DNA of 64,000 nucleotides from Pseudomonas californiensis (GCF_021147775.1 NZ_JAGTPK010000028.1:1-64000); one strand, 5' to 3'. Shown: positions 43,195-52,357, numbered from the stretch's first letter. Program-made: numbers and translations. The notes: generated from the letters alone by a model not told the origin.

Positions 43195-44028
43195 ATGTCG
43201 GCACAACGCGGCCTTGTTTTGTTGGCACGAGGTGGTTATGCCGCCCGTGGAGTTGTTTATCTCATCATCGGTCTGTTCGCCGTATTGGCGGCGCAGGGCT
43301 CTTCGCAGCCCACCGACAGCCACAGCAGCCTTGAGGCATTGTTGAGTCAGCCCTTCGGCAGCGTGCTGGTGGGGCTGGTGGTGGTCGGGCTGCTGGCGTT
43401 TGCCGCCTGGCGTGTGCTGCAGGCAACCCGTGATGTCGACCATCACGGCAGCACGCCCAAGGGTTTGATTATCCGCGGCGGTCTGCTGGTGGGTGGCTTC
43501 ACCTATGGCGCACTGGCCTTCTTCGCGCTGGGCCTGCTGGTCAGCGGCCTCAAGACCTCGGGCGGTTCAGGTGGCGGTCAGACGCAAGACCTGCTGTCGC
43601 GCATCCTCTCCTGGGATCACTCCAATCTGCTGGTGTATGTCGTCGCACTGGTGCCGCTGGCGCTGGGTATCGTGCACATCATCAAAGGCTACAAGGCGTC
43701 GTTCGAAAAGTACTTTGAAGCCGACGAGGATGTCATGCGCTACGTGCGTCCTGTCTCGCGCTTCGGGTTGATCGCCCGCGGCGTAGCGTTCATCGAGATC
43801 TCGGTGCTGTTGGCGGTCAGCGGCTCAAGCTATCAGGCCATGCATCCGCCGGGGATGAAAGACGCACTCAATGGGTTGCAGAGTCTTCCCGCTGGCGGCC
43901 TGGTGCTGTTGATTGTCGCCCTGGGCCTGATCGCGTTTTCGGTGTACAGCTTTGCCCAGGCGGCCTGGCGCCGGATCAACATGGATGTGCCCAGCGCACC
44001 GGATGCCGTCGCCCGTCATTTCCGCTAA
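43195..44028 (+). CDS. DUF1206 integral membrane protein
   Basis: A 277-residue membrane protein made of three tandem copies of a two-helix unit. The repeats begin at LVLLARGGYAARGVVYLIIG, GLIIRGGLLVGGFTYGALAF and GLIARGVAFIEISVLLAVSG. This triplicated GLxxRG pattern is the DUF1206 signature. Function unknown. ATG 43195 lies 11 bases after AGGA; an upstream extension of the frame has no membrane or family features. Confidence 0.88.
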   Translation: MSAQRGLVLLARGGYAARGVVYLIIGLFAVLAAQGSSQPTDSHSSLEALLSQPFGSVLVGLVVVGLLAFAAWRVLQATRDVDHHGSTPKGLIIRGGLLVGGFTYGALAFFALGLLVSGLKTSGGSGGGQTQDLLSRILSWDHSNLLVYVVALVPLALGIVHIIKGYKASFEKYFEADEDVMRYVRPVSRFGLIARGVAFIEISVLLAVSGSSYQAMHPPGMKDALNGLQSLPAGGLVLLIVALGLIAFSVYSFAQAAWRRINMDVPSAPDAVARHFR

Positions 44029-44047
44029 GCCATTGCTGCAAAAAGGA

Positions 44048-44072
44048 ATTGCCTGACACGGTTTCAGGCAAT
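44048..44072. terminator. Hairpin downstream of the DUF1206 gene
   Basis: ATTGCCTGA (44048-44056) and TCAGGCAAT (44064-44072) form a perfect 9-bp stem with a 7-base loop, 20 bases after the stop codon. An A-run precedes it, but no T-run follows on the plus strand, so termination strength is uncertain. Confidence 0.55.
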
Positions 44073-44105
44073 CACCGATTACCTCGAAATAATGCCTGTT
44101 TCGCC

Positions 44106-44132
44106 TCAAGTCGCGCCTGTGCACGCCGACAT
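44106..44132 (+). promoter_or_regulatory. Likely FliA (sigma-28) promoter of the HBM-type chemoreceptor
   Basis: TCAAG (44106-44110) followed by GCCGACAT (44125-44132), with 15 bases between TCAA and GCC, matches the flagellar sigma-28 consensus. It lies about 85 bases upstream of the start codon and is the best of the five such motifs in this window. Confidence 0.6.
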
Positions 44133-44157
44133 TCTCTCTTGAGCTCCGACCGATTCC

Positions 44158-44193
44158 GCGCTGCCTTCTCCGCAGCTGCGGACCAGGCAGCGC
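44158..44193 (+). repeat. Nested palindrome in the chemoreceptor leader
   Basis: Outer arms GCGCTGCCT (44158-44166) and AGGCAGCGC (44185-44193) enclose a 14-bp perfect palindrome, TCCGCAGCTGCGGA (44169-44182). It ends 24 bases before the start codon, just before the ribosome-binding site, so it would be a strong structure in the 5' untranslated RNA or an operator. Confidence 0.65.
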
Positions 44194-44217
44194 ACAATAA
44201 AAACAAAGAGGACAGCC

Positions 44218-46203
44218 ATGACCATTCTTCAGCGAGTGATCGGCGGGTTTGCCGTATTGGTGGTGGTGTTGCTCGTCATGGTAGGCATCAGCTACCAGAG
44301 TACCCACTCGATCAGCGACCGCCTTAGCATTATCACCGGCCAGTCTGCGCCGTTGAGTCGGGCCGCAAGTGAGCTTTATGTGCATGTTCTGCGCGCCAAC
44401 CAGGCGTTGCTGGGTGTTCTCGTGAGCACTGAACCCAAGCAGATTGACGACGGCAAGCAGCCGTTCAATGACAGCATGGCGCGTTTCAATCAACTGCTCG
44501 ACAGCATTCCCGCCTACATCGGAGATCGCGCCGAGCTGCGTGACAACCTGGCTCAGGACCGGCAACTCAGTGCTGCCTATGCCGAACAGGCGCAGACGTT
44601 GATCGCCAGCCATCGACAGCATGTGCTGCAGATCCTTCAAGCCCGTATTTTGCAGGGCTACAGCAACAGCCAGGGTGTGCAACTGAGCAGCTACCTGCGT
44701 GATTACATTGCCCGCGAACGCAATGCCGGTGCCGCCGAGAACGTCGCCGCAGCCGAAAAGCTGCTGCTGGAAATCGGTAAATCCTATGAGGGACTGGCCG
44801 CGCATGCCGCCACGCCCGACATTCAGACATTGCAGCGCGTGCTCAATCTGCAAGACGAGGTGATCAACACACGTGCCCGTGAATTGACAGCAGTTGACCC
44901 GCGCGCTGGCCGTATTGCCGGCGTGATGGTCAACCGGCTGCTCAATGATCTGACAGGCAGTGACGGGGTCTATCAGGCTTATCGCCAGGAGGCGGCACTC
45001 GCCGACCAGGTCAGCAAACAGCGTCAGGCCGTGGAAGCCCGCCTTCAGGCGACCCTGGACAAGATCGGCGAGTTTGGCAATCAGTCCCTTGCAGTGGCCA
45101 ATGAAGCCAAGGCCGACGCCGATTCAACCATCGCCACCAGTCTCAGCCTGTTGTTGATCGCCTGTGTGCTTGCGGTCCTGGCTGCAGTGGTGATCGGTAC
45201 CTGGGTTGCGTTCAGTCTGCGTCGTCCGCTGGCGGCGTTCCGCGAGGTGCTCAAGACGCTGACCACCGGCGACATGCGTGTGCGTTTCGATGTCAGCCGC
45301 AAGGATGAATTCGGTGAGCTGGGTGGCCATCTGAATGAATTCACCCAGTCGTTGCAGCAAACGTTCCGCGAGTTGATCGGCTCGGCCGACACGCTGGCGG
45401 AGACCGCCAGCCAGAACGCCCGGATCAGCGAACAGACCACTCGGGTGGTGGACGAGCAGAAAGACCGCCTGCACTCGGCGGCCTCGGCGATGAACGAGAT
45501 GGAGAGCACCGTGGAGGAGGTTGCTCGTCGGGCTCAGGACACGCGCAGCGCGGTGGATAACACCAGCGAACTGACGGACAAGGTGCAGAAGCGTGTGGCT
45601 GAAACCATCGTCAATATTCGTCAGCAGGCAGAGCAGGTCAACAAGGCCTCGGCCGTGACCGACGAGTTGCAGAAATACGGACAGAACATCGACGGCATCG
45701 TCGATGCGATTCGCACCATCGCCGAACAGACCAACCTGCTGGCGCTCAATGCCGCGATCGAGGCTGCGCGTGCCGGCGAGCAGGGGCGGGGCTTTGCCGT
45801 CGTGGCCGACGAGGTCCGTTCGCTGGCCAGCCGTACCCAGACATCGACCAGCGAGATCCAGGAAATGATCGGCCAGATGCAGAGCAAGATTCATTCGGCG
45901 GTGCAGGTCATGAATGAAAGCCAGGTCCAGTCCAACCACTGTGTAACGCTGGCCTCGGGCGCTGACGAGTTGTTGCTGGAAATGGGTGAGGCGGTCGGCA
46001 CCATCCGCGACATGAACATCCAGATTGCGGCCGCCACTGAGCAACAAAGTGCGACGGTGCAGGAAACCAGCCGTATGGTCACGCACATCAACGATTCTGC
46101 CCAGCAAGCGGCCGATGGTGCCGAGCAGACTGCCAGCAGCAGTCAGGGGCTGTCGAAAATGGCCCGAGATCAGCGCGAGCTGCTCCATCATTTCAGCGTT
46201 TAA
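44218..46203 (+). CDS. Methyl-accepting chemotaxis protein with large helical (HBM-like) sensor
   Basis: A 661-residue chemoreceptor. TM1 is at about 8-28. An all-helical periplasmic domain of about 260 residues is long enough for the two-bundle HBM fold of McpS, which binds TCA intermediates. TM2 is at about 303-325, followed by HAMP and a signalling domain with tip EQTNLLALNAAIEAARAG. RBS AGAGGA precedes the ATG. An orphan sugar-type binding protein follows after 17 bases and could present ligand to this receptor. The ligand is not deducible directly. Confidence 0.88.
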   Translation: MTILQRVIGGFAVLVVVLLVMVGISYQSTHSISDRLSIITGQSAPLSRAASELYVHVLRANQALLGVLVSTEPKQIDDGKQPFNDSMARFNQLLDSIPAYIGDRAELRDNLAQDRQLSAAYAEQAQTLIASHRQHVLQILQARILQGYSNSQGVQLSSYLRDYIARERNAGAAENVAAAEKLLLEIGKSYEGLAAHAATPDIQTLQRVLNLQDEVINTRARELTAVDPRAGRIAGVMVNRLLNDLTGSDGVYQAYRQEAALADQVSKQRQAVEARLQATLDKIGEFGNQSLAVANEAKADADSTIATSLSLLLIACVLAVLAAVVIGTWVAFSLRRPLAAFREVLKTLTTGDMRVRFDVSRKDEFGELGGHLNEFTQSLQQTFRELIGSADTLAETASQNARISEQTTRVVDEQKDRLHSAASAMNEMESTVEEVARRAQDTRSAVDNTSELTDKVQKRVAETIVNIRQQAEQVNKASAVTDELQKYGQNIDGIVDAIRTIAEQTNLLALNAAIEAARAGEQGRGFAVVADEVRSLASRTQTSTSEIQEMIGQMQSKIHSAVQVMNESQVQSNHCVTLASGADELLLEMGEAVGTIRDMNIQIAAATEQQSATVQETSRMVTHINDSAQQAADGAEQTASSSQGLSKMARDQRELLHHFSV

Positions 46204-46220
46204 CGCCCGGGAGTCAGAAC

Positions 46221-47141
46221 ATGAAGCAATGGTTATCGATTTCCCTGAGCGCCAGCCTGCTGGTTGCCAGCATCGCCCAGGCCGCTACGCCGCTGGTTGG
46301 CGTGGGCATGGCCAAGTTCAACGACAACTTCCAGACCATTCTGCGCCACGGTGTCGAGAAGCAGGTTGCGCTGCTGGACGCCGATATTTTCATGGAAAAC
46401 GGCCAGGATAATGTGGAGCTGCAAATGCGCCAGTTTCGCAATCTGGTCAGTTCCAGAGTGGACGCGATAGTGGTGGCCATGGTCAACGGCAAGAGCGCTC
46501 CGGAAATGATCCGGCTGGCCAACGAAGCAAAAATCCCGCTGGTGTTCGTCAACCGTAATCCTGAACCTGCCAAGTGGCCTGCGCAGACCGCATTCGTCGG
46601 CTCCGACGAGCTTGAGTCCGGCACCCTGCAAATGGAAGAGCTCGCCCGTCGCGCCAATTACAAGGGCAACGTGGTCATTCTGGTGGGAGACCCAAGCAAC
46701 AAGTCATCGGTGATGCGCACCGAAGACGTGGAAAAAGTGGTGGCCAAGTACCCGGACATGAAAGTGGTGCAGAAGAAGATCGGCAACTGGGAGCGCAGCC
46801 AGGCTGCCACCATCGTGATCGACTGGGTCAAGCAGGGCGTGGACTTTTCCATTATTGCCGCGAACAACGATGAAATGGCCATTGGCGCAATCATGGGGCT
46901 CGAAAAGGCTGGCAAGAACGCCCAGAGCTATCTTGTGGGCGGCATCGACGGCACGCCGGACGGCTTGAAACTGATGGCCGACGGCAAGATGGCTGTCAGC
47001 GTGTTTCAGGACGCGATTGGCCAGGCCAACGGCGCCGTGGACGCGGCGTTGCAGATGGCGCGTGGTGAAACGCTGGCGTCTCCTGTGATTTGGGTGCCGT
47101 TCAAACTGATCACTCCGGAAAATCGCCAGCAGTTCGAGTGA
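46221..47141 (+). CDS. Orphan periplasmic sugar-binding protein (Peripla_BP_4 family)
   Basis: A 306-residue periplasmic protein with signal peptide (SLSASLLVASIAQA) and the ribose/galactose-binding fold: VDAIVVAMVNGKSAPEMIRL, VFVNRNPEPAKW, ANNDEMAIGAIMGLEKAG and VGGIDGTPDGLKLM are family signatures. No ABC permease or ATPase lies nearby. Co-directional and 17 bases behind one chemoreceptor, with another just downstream, it is more likely a chemotaxis ligand presenter (as ribose-binding protein is for Trg) than a transport component. That role is inference. Confidence 0.88.
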   Translation: MKQWLSISLSASLLVASIAQAATPLVGVGMAKFNDNFQTILRHGVEKQVALLDADIFMENGQDNVELQMRQFRNLVSSRVDAIVVAMVNGKSAPEMIRLANEAKIPLVFVNRNPEPAKWPAQTAFVGSDELESGTLQMEELARRANYKGNVVILVGDPSNKSSVMRTEDVEKVVAKYPDMKVVQKKIGNWERSQAATIVIDWVKQGVDFSIIAANNDEMAIGAIMGLEKAGKNAQSYLVGGIDGTPDGLKLMADGKMAVSVFQDAIGQANGAVDAALQMARGETLASPVIWVPFKLITPENRQQFE

Positions 47142-47239
47142 CGTGGCCGGAGCGGGGCATCGGGCTTGTGCGGCCGGAAGTCCTGCGGTCCGCGGATCTT
47201 TACTTCGGTTCGCGTGCCAGTCAGGCATTGCTCTTGAAT

Positions 47240-47267
47240 TCAAATAACTGACGAAGGGCGTCGATAC
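47240..47267 (+). promoter_or_regulatory. Possible FliA promoter of the four-helix-bundle chemoreceptor
   Basis: TCAA (47240-47243) then, 16 bases on, GTCGATAC (47260-47267). The -10 and its downstream bases (TCGATACGCTTG) recur upstream of the frameshifted chemoreceptor at 59044, supporting a shared promoter class. Confidence 0.45.
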
Positions 47268-47326
47268 GCTTGGTACCACAGTAATCCGCAGCTCGCGTTA
47301 TTCCATTGACCGCAGGGGGCTTCAGG

Positions 47327-48940
47327 ATGTCGATAAAGCTACGTTTGTTGTTGCTGATCTGTACCAGTGTCCTCGCCGCCGTGATCATCAGCGCGGTCAA
47401 CTACCTGGGTAACGCCCGGATGGAAGCCGCCATGCAGGACAATGAAGTCAGCATGGCTGCGCTGAGCAACCATCTTGAGGCGGACATGATGCACGATGCG
47501 CTTCGCGCGGATGTGCTGTCAGCCATGCTGGTGGGGCTGGGCAAAAGCGACACCTCACGCGAAGAGGTGCTGGCCTCGCTGAAAGAGCATGCGGAGCATT
47601 TTCGCAAGGTCCTTGGCGACAATCTCAGTCTTCCCGTCAACGACGCCCTCAAGGCTGAGCTGAACCGGATCAAGCCCAGTCTCGACACGTACATCAGCAC
47701 TGGCGAACGTATCGTTGGCCTGGCAGTGGACAACCCGGACCGTGCTCAGCAGGAACTGGGTACATTCTCGACCGCCTTCACCAAGCTGGAAGACCAGATG
47801 TCCAGCCTGAGCGAGCTGATCGAAGGCAATGCCAAGGCCGGCGGTGAGGGGACCCGCGAGGCAATTCGCAGTGCCAATGTCACACTTGGCGTGGTGCTGG
47901 TGATCGCGTTGTTGATGGTGATCAGTCAGGGTCATTGGGTGACGCGAAGCATCATGAAACCTTTGCAGACCGCCAGCCGTATTGCCGACAGCATTGCTCA
48001 TGGCAACCTCGGTGAGCGTATCGAAGAGCCTGTCGGGCGTGATGAGGCCAGCCAGTTGATTCGCAGTCTGGCGACCATGCAGCGCGATCTTCGCGGGATG
48101 ATCGAGGTCGTGCGCGGTAATGCTCATGGGGTCAGTGGCATGAGCCAGCAATTGAGCAGCGGTTGTCATGACATTGCCAGCAGCAGTCAGCAGCAAAGTA
48201 CCGCAGCAGGCACGATGTCGGCCGCCGCGAGCGAAATGACTGCGAGCATCGAAGAAATCACTCGTCACGCCGAACAGGCGCTGGAGATGGCCAACCAGGC
48301 CGAGAAGCTTGCCCAGAACGGCGGTCGCGTTATCCATCAGGTAGTAAGTGACATGGACGGCATTGCCCGCTCTGCGCAGCAGTCCGCGCAGGTAATCCGC
48401 ACACTGGACAAAGAGTCTGAAGGGATCTTCAACATCATTCAGGTAATCAAGGGGATTGCTGACCAGACCAACCTGCTGGCGCTCAACGCGGCCATTGAGG
48501 CCGCGCGTGCGGGCGAACAGGGCCGAGGTTTTGCTGTGGTGGCCGATGAGGTTCGCAGCCTGGCAGGTCGCACCAGCGCTTCCACGCAGGAAATTGCCAG
48601 CATGGTTGCCCGAATTCAGAACAGCACCCGCGAAGCGGTGACCAGCATGGAGGCTGGCGTTGCTCAGGTGGACAAGGGCATGGCTGTCACGGCAGAGGTC
48701 GAGCGCGCCATACGCGAGATTCTCGATGCAACCTTGAGTACCACGCAACTGGTCAACGACATCACGCGCACCATTGGCGAGCAAAGCCTGGCCAGTAACG
48801 AGATTGCCCATCAGGTGGAGATGATCGCGAACATGTCCGAAGGTAACAGCCGAGTCATCGGTCAGACCGCCACCACTACAGATGAATTGTCGGCATTGGC
48901 AGGGCAGCTCTCGCAGTCAGTCGATCGCTTTACTCTTTGA
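47327..48940 (+). CDS. Methyl-accepting chemotaxis protein with four-helix-bundle sensor
   Basis: A 537-residue chemoreceptor: TM1 about 5-25, a compact helical periplasmic domain of about 155 residues (4HB/TarH-like), TM2 about 184-205, HAMP, and a signalling domain with tip DQTNLLALNAAIEAARAG near residue 380. ATG 47327 sits about 8 bases after AGGGGG; the earlier in-frame codon at 47306 is rejected. A large terminator hairpin follows. Ligand unknown; it could also use the adjacent binding protein. Confidence 0.9.
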   Translation: MSIKLRLLLLICTSVLAAVIISAVNYLGNARMEAAMQDNEVSMAALSNHLEADMMHDALRADVLSAMLVGLGKSDTSREEVLASLKEHAEHFRKVLGDNLSLPVNDALKAELNRIKPSLDTYISTGERIVGLAVDNPDRAQQELGTFSTAFTKLEDQMSSLSELIEGNAKAGGEGTREAIRSANVTLGVVLVIALLMVISQGHWVTRSIMKPLQTASRIADSIAHGNLGERIEEPVGRDEASQLIRSLATMQRDLRGMIEVVRGNAHGVSGMSQQLSSGCHDIASSSQQQSTAAGTMSAAASEMTASIEEITRHAEQALEMANQAEKLAQNGGRVIHQVVSDMDGIARSAQQSAQVIRTLDKESEGIFNIIQVIKGIADQTNLLALNAAIEAARAGEQGRGFAVVADEVRSLAGRTSASTQEIASMVARIQNSTREAVTSMEAGVAQVDKGMAVTAEVERAIREILDATLSTTQLVNDITRTIGEQSLASNEIAHQVEMIANMSEGNSRVIGQTATTTDELSALAGQLSQSVDRFTL

Positions 48941-49002
48941 TATCAAAAGGCCTTGACCTCTAGTATTCTTGCGCGCCAAAGCTTGACGTCAATTTAAGGT
49001 CG

Positions 49003-49062
49003 CTGCGCGGCTCCCCCTTCGAAGGACCTACAGGTGTTCGAAGAGAGAGCCGCGCAGTTTTT
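49003..49062 (+). terminator. Rho-independent terminator of the 4HB chemoreceptor
   Basis: CTGCGCGGCTC (49003-49013) pairs with GAGCCGCGCAG (49047-49057), directly followed by TTTTT. The 33-base interior forms its own stem (CTTCGAA with TTCGAAG), giving a long two-storey hairpin. Confidence 0.85.
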
Positions 49063-49073
49063 GCATCGCTGAT

Positions 49074-49100
49074 TAAAGCTTTTGCACTAATCGACGTTAA
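49074..49100 (+). promoter_or_regulatory. Possible FliA promoter of the C-terminal-sensor chemoreceptor
   Basis: TAAA (49074-49077), 15 bases, then GACGTTAA (49093-49100), matching 6 of 8 of the -10 consensus. It starts just after the upstream terminator and 36 bases before the start codon, good positioning for a promoter. Confidence 0.45.
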
Positions 49101-49135
49101 CCAAGTGAACAACTTTCACGCCCAGGAGCAGCGGC

Positions 49136-50932
49136 ATGCAGACGTTAAAGGACTTGTACGAGTCGGTCGAAAAGCAATTTTTTGACACCCTGACCAAAAA
49201 GCTCTCAAGCCTTTTTCTACTGGTGGTCGTCAGTGGTCTGCTGTATTGGTTCGCCCTGAGCATTCGCGCCGACATTCTGTTGCAACTGCGCGGCGCACAG
49301 CTTGAAAGCGTCGCGCTGGCCGCTGTCCAGAGCAAGCTGGACGTGCTGAGCAACGCCATTCTGATCAGCACGCTGTTCACCCTGTGCATGATCAGCTTCA
49401 TGGTCTGGTACTTCCGCCACCTGATCGTACGACCAGTAATGTTCATGACCCGGGCGCTTGAAGAGATCGCCAACGGCGAAGGCGATCTGTCGAAGGACCT
49501 GCCGCTGCTGACCCACGACGAAATTCGCGTGTTGGCCAGCACCTGTAACCGCTTTCTGGCCAAGCAGCGCGAAGTCATCAGCAGTATTCAGGCGTTGACC
49601 GTGCAAATCGCAGTCGAGTCGGCACGTTCGTTGAAGAACATCAGTGACTCCAGCGACAGCGCCACCGATCAGGCGCGTTTTTCCAAGGAAGTCATGGACC
49701 AAAGCAACATGGCCGTGGGCAGTATCGAAGACGTATCCCAGCAGACCCAGGGTATTTCCATTACCACCGCGCACAACCTGAGCATGGCGCGTGACTCTTA
49801 CGCAGAGCTGCTGGAAGTGACCGGCAATATCAGCCAGATATCCAGCAGTCTCAACGAGTTCGGTGCGCTGGTAGCAGGCTTGAATGAACGTTCATCGAGC
49901 ATCAAGGCTATCGTCGGGTTGATTCAGCAGATCTCTTCGCAAACCAACCTGCTGGCGCTCAACGCGGCCATTGAAGCAGCGCGCGCCGGGGAAAGTGGTC
50001 GCGGCTTTGCCGTGGTGGCCGACGAGGTACGTACGCTGGCGCAGAACGTCAGCCGCGCCACCGACGATATCTCCCAAAACATCGATGCGATGCTGCAAGA
50101 AGTCAGCTCGACGCACCAACAGACGACCCAGATCAGCCAGAGCGCGCGGGAAACCCAGATGGTGGTCGAACGCGCTTCCGGCCATTTCGAAACCATGATC
50201 GGTGACTTCGAGTCCACCAACGGCAAGCTGGCCGACATTGCCTCGCACATCCAGCAATTTGCGAACACCAACACCGGCATCAATGATCGCGTCACGCGGA
50301 TTTATGCCGACAGCCAGGCGATTGACCAGCGCATGCAACATTCCGCCACTGCCACTCGCGACCTTTCAGGCGTGGCAGAGCGTGTGCAGGCGTTATTGGG
50401 GCGCTTTGTACTTGGGCATGGCGAGCTGGACGCCGCAATCACTCGGGCCAGCAATTGCCGTGACATTTTGCAGGAGCGTCTTGGCGCACTGCACAAAAGT
50501 GGCGTCAACCTGTTTGATCAGAGCTACAAACTGATTCCGGGTACCGACCCCAAACAGTACACGACCACTTACACCGAGCGCTTTGCCCAGATCTGTCAGG
50601 AGGAGTGCGACAAGCTGACCAAAGGCACACGCGGTGGCAAGGTGTCGTTCATCGTCGACAGCAAAGGCTATTGCCCAGTCAACAACAGCTGGGTATCCAG
50701 GCCTCCCACGGGCGACCGCGCAGTCGATCTGCCGGTGTGCCGGAACAAACGGATGTTTGCCGACCCTGTCGGCCTGCGTGCAGCGGGTAACAAACAGCGT
50801 TTCCTGTTGCAGACCTATCTGCGCGACACCGGCGAAATCATGACCGAGATTGATGTTCCATTCTTCTTCGAGGGGCGCCACTGGGGCAATCTGCGGATGG
50901 GCTTCGACGCTGCGCAGCTGTTGGCCAAGTGA
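49136..50932 (+). CDS. Chemoreceptor with tiny periplasmic loop and C-terminal cytoplasmic sensor domain
   Basis: A 598-residue protein. Two membrane helices (about 24-44 and 73-95) leave under 30 residues in the periplasm, too small for a normal ligand domain. HAMP and the signalling region (tip SQTNLLALNAAIEAARAG near residue 266) follow. After the signalling helices, residues about 430-598 form a separate domain with VSFIVDSKGYCPVNNSW, VCRNKRMFADPVGL, FLLQTYLRDTG and GRHWGNLRMGF, resembling PAS/Cache-like C-terminal domains of some alphaproteobacterial receptors. Several cysteines (CQEECDK, GYCP, VCRN) stand out. Cytoplasmic sensing is inferred. Confidence 0.88.
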   Translation: MQTLKDLYESVEKQFFDTLTKKLSSLFLLVVVSGLLYWFALSIRADILLQLRGAQLESVALAAVQSKLDVLSNAILISTLFTLCMISFMVWYFRHLIVRPVMFMTRALEEIANGEGDLSKDLPLLTHDEIRVLASTCNRFLAKQREVISSIQALTVQIAVESARSLKNISDSSDSATDQARFSKEVMDQSNMAVGSIEDVSQQTQGISITTAHNLSMARDSYAELLEVTGNISQISSSLNEFGALVAGLNERSSSIKAIVGLIQQISSQTNLLALNAAIEAARAGESGRGFAVVADEVRTLAQNVSRATDDISQNIDAMLQEVSSTHQQTTQISQSARETQMVVERASGHFETMIGDFESTNGKLADIASHIQQFANTNTGINDRVTRIYADSQAIDQRMQHSATATRDLSGVAERVQALLGRFVLGHGELDAAITRASNCRDILQERLGALHKSGVNLFDQSYKLIPGTDPKQYTTTYTERFAQICQEECDKLTKGTRGGKVSFIVDSKGYCPVNNSWVSRPPTGDRAVDLPVCRNKRMFADPVGLRAAGNKQRFLLQTYLRDTGEIMTEIDVPFFFEGRHWGNLRMGFDAAQLLAK

Positions 50933-51072
50933 TCTGTCGAGTGGCAGGTCATTGCCGAACGTTTGTGCATGCAAAGCAGGCCCGCTGCGATAAACACAAC
51001 GGAACGTTCGCCGTCCCGGACGCTCAACTTCTGTAAGGCACTGATTCCCAGACTGCCCACGGAGGTGTGACT

Positions 51073-51378
51073 TTGAACATTCAAGATTTGGCCAGTCGTG
51101 TGAAAGCTGGCGAGATTCGCGAACTCAATCTGGTCTCGATGGAAGGCGGTTCCTACGTCCTGCACGCGCAATTTGACGGCAAGTCTTTGCCCGTGCATGA
51201 CTCACATGGTGAGCCTCTTCATGTGGCATCCGTTGAAGAGGCACGCAAAGTGCTCTCATCGGTACCCGACGTGAAGTTGTTCCTGACCCAGAGCGTTGTC
51301 TACGACGAAATGGTCGGGCTGGACGATACGCAGACCGAATCCTCGCGGCATGAAATTCCATTGCGTTCCAGCCTGTAA
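51073..51378 (+). CDS. DUF6482-like small protein
   Basis: A 101-residue soluble protein, NIQDLASRVKAGEIRELNLV onward, with an SMEGGSYVLHAQFDG strand region and FLTQSVVYDEMVG near the end. I recognise it as a small conserved pseudomonad family (DUF6482) of unknown function. TTG 51073 is preferred as start because GGAGG (51061-51065) lies seven bases upstream. GTG 51067 would leave only one base of spacing. Confidence 0.7.
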   Translation: MNIQDLASRVKAGEIRELNLVSMEGGSYVLHAQFDGKSLPVHDSHGEPLHVASVEEARKVLSSVPDVKLFLTQSVVYDEMVGLDDTQTESSRHEIPLRSSL

Positions 51379-51474
51379 CCTCGACCAGACCGTTCAACTC
51401 TGCTTCTTGCCCACGTAAACACATGACGTGCAAGCACAGGTCATGATTTGAAAAGGGTGCGAACACCGCTCCGT

Positions 51475-51497
51475 ATGCCGGAGCGGTAATACATTCC
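51475..51497 (+). terminator. Hairpin between the DUF6482 and surE genes
   Basis: ACCGCTCCG (51475-51483) pairs with CGGAGCGGT (51489-51497) over a 5-base loop. No T-tract follows, so it is a probable but weak terminator. Confidence 0.55.
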
Positions 51498-51574
51498 GAC
51501 GCCAGTTCCTTGAGTGGATTGCCTGTGCAGCTTACGTTTCTCTTTCCCCTGCGGTTCAAATGTCAGGAGCCCCC

Positions 51575-52357
51575 ATGTCCTTTCAAAAACTTCCCCGAAT
51601 TCTGATCACCAATGATGACGGCATCGACGCGCCGGGGCTTCTGGCGCTTGAAGACGTCGCTCGTGAATTGGCCGATGAGGTGTGGATCGTCGCGCCTGAT
51701 CATGATCAGAGCGGCATCTCGCATGCGTTGAGCATTCACCATCCGTTGCGCGTCACGGCGCGTGGCGAACGCAAGTATTCGGTTTCCGGCACACCTGCTG
51801 ATTGTGTTGCGATGGCCCTCAAGCAGTTGATGAAGCAGCCGCCGCAACTGATCCTGTCTGGCATCAACAAGGGTGCCAACCTGGGGGTTGAAACGGTATT
51901 TTCCGGTACAGTCGGCGCGGCCATGGCAGGGCTGCTATTGGGCGTGCCATCGATTGCGTTGAGTCAGGCTCTCACGCGCCGGGACTCGGTGCGCTGGGAT
52001 ACCGCGCGTCAACTGGCGCCAGATGTGATCCGCAAGGTGTGGGGCACGGGCTGGGAGCAAGGCAGTTGTCTGAACATCAACTTTCCGGACGTTGCTGCGG
52101 CAGAAGCAGGGCCAATGCAGTTCACCACACAAGGAGCGGGTCGGATCGACGCTCTGGAGGTGACGTCACGTACCGACATGCGCGAGCGTGACTATTTCTG
52201 GCTGAGCATACATCGCCATGACCTGGCGGATGCTCCCGGCAGCGAAACCCATGTCGTCATGAATGGCGGTGTTTCAGTCACGCCGCTGCGTTTTGAACGC
52301 ACCGATACCGCCATGCTGGAGCAGTTGAAGACCCGTTTTGGTGGACAGCTGAAATGA
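51575..52357 (+). CDS. surE: 5'/3'-nucleotidase SurE-like
   Basis: A 260-residue SurE-fold phosphatase that dephosphorylates nucleoside monophosphates. Family motifs are ILITNDDGIDAPGL (metal-binding DD), APDHDQSGISHALS and SGINKGANLGVETVFSGTVG. ATG 51575 follows CAGGAG; the ATG at 51560 is rejected. It is not next to pcm or rpoS, the usual surE neighbours in gammaproteobacteria, so this may be a second, non-canonical copy. It converges with the RidA gene. Confidence 0.85.
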   Translation: MSFQKLPRILITNDDGIDAPGLLALEDVARELADEVWIVAPDHDQSGISHALSIHHPLRVTARGERKYSVSGTPADCVAMALKQLMKQPPQLILSGINKGANLGVETVFSGTVGAAMAGLLLGVPSIALSQALTRRDSVRWDTARQLAPDVIRKVWGTGWEQGSCLNINFPDVAAAEAGPMQFTTQGAGRIDALEVTSRTDMRERDYFWLSIHRHDLADAPGSETHVVMNGGVSVTPLRFERTDTAMLEQLKTRFGGQLK

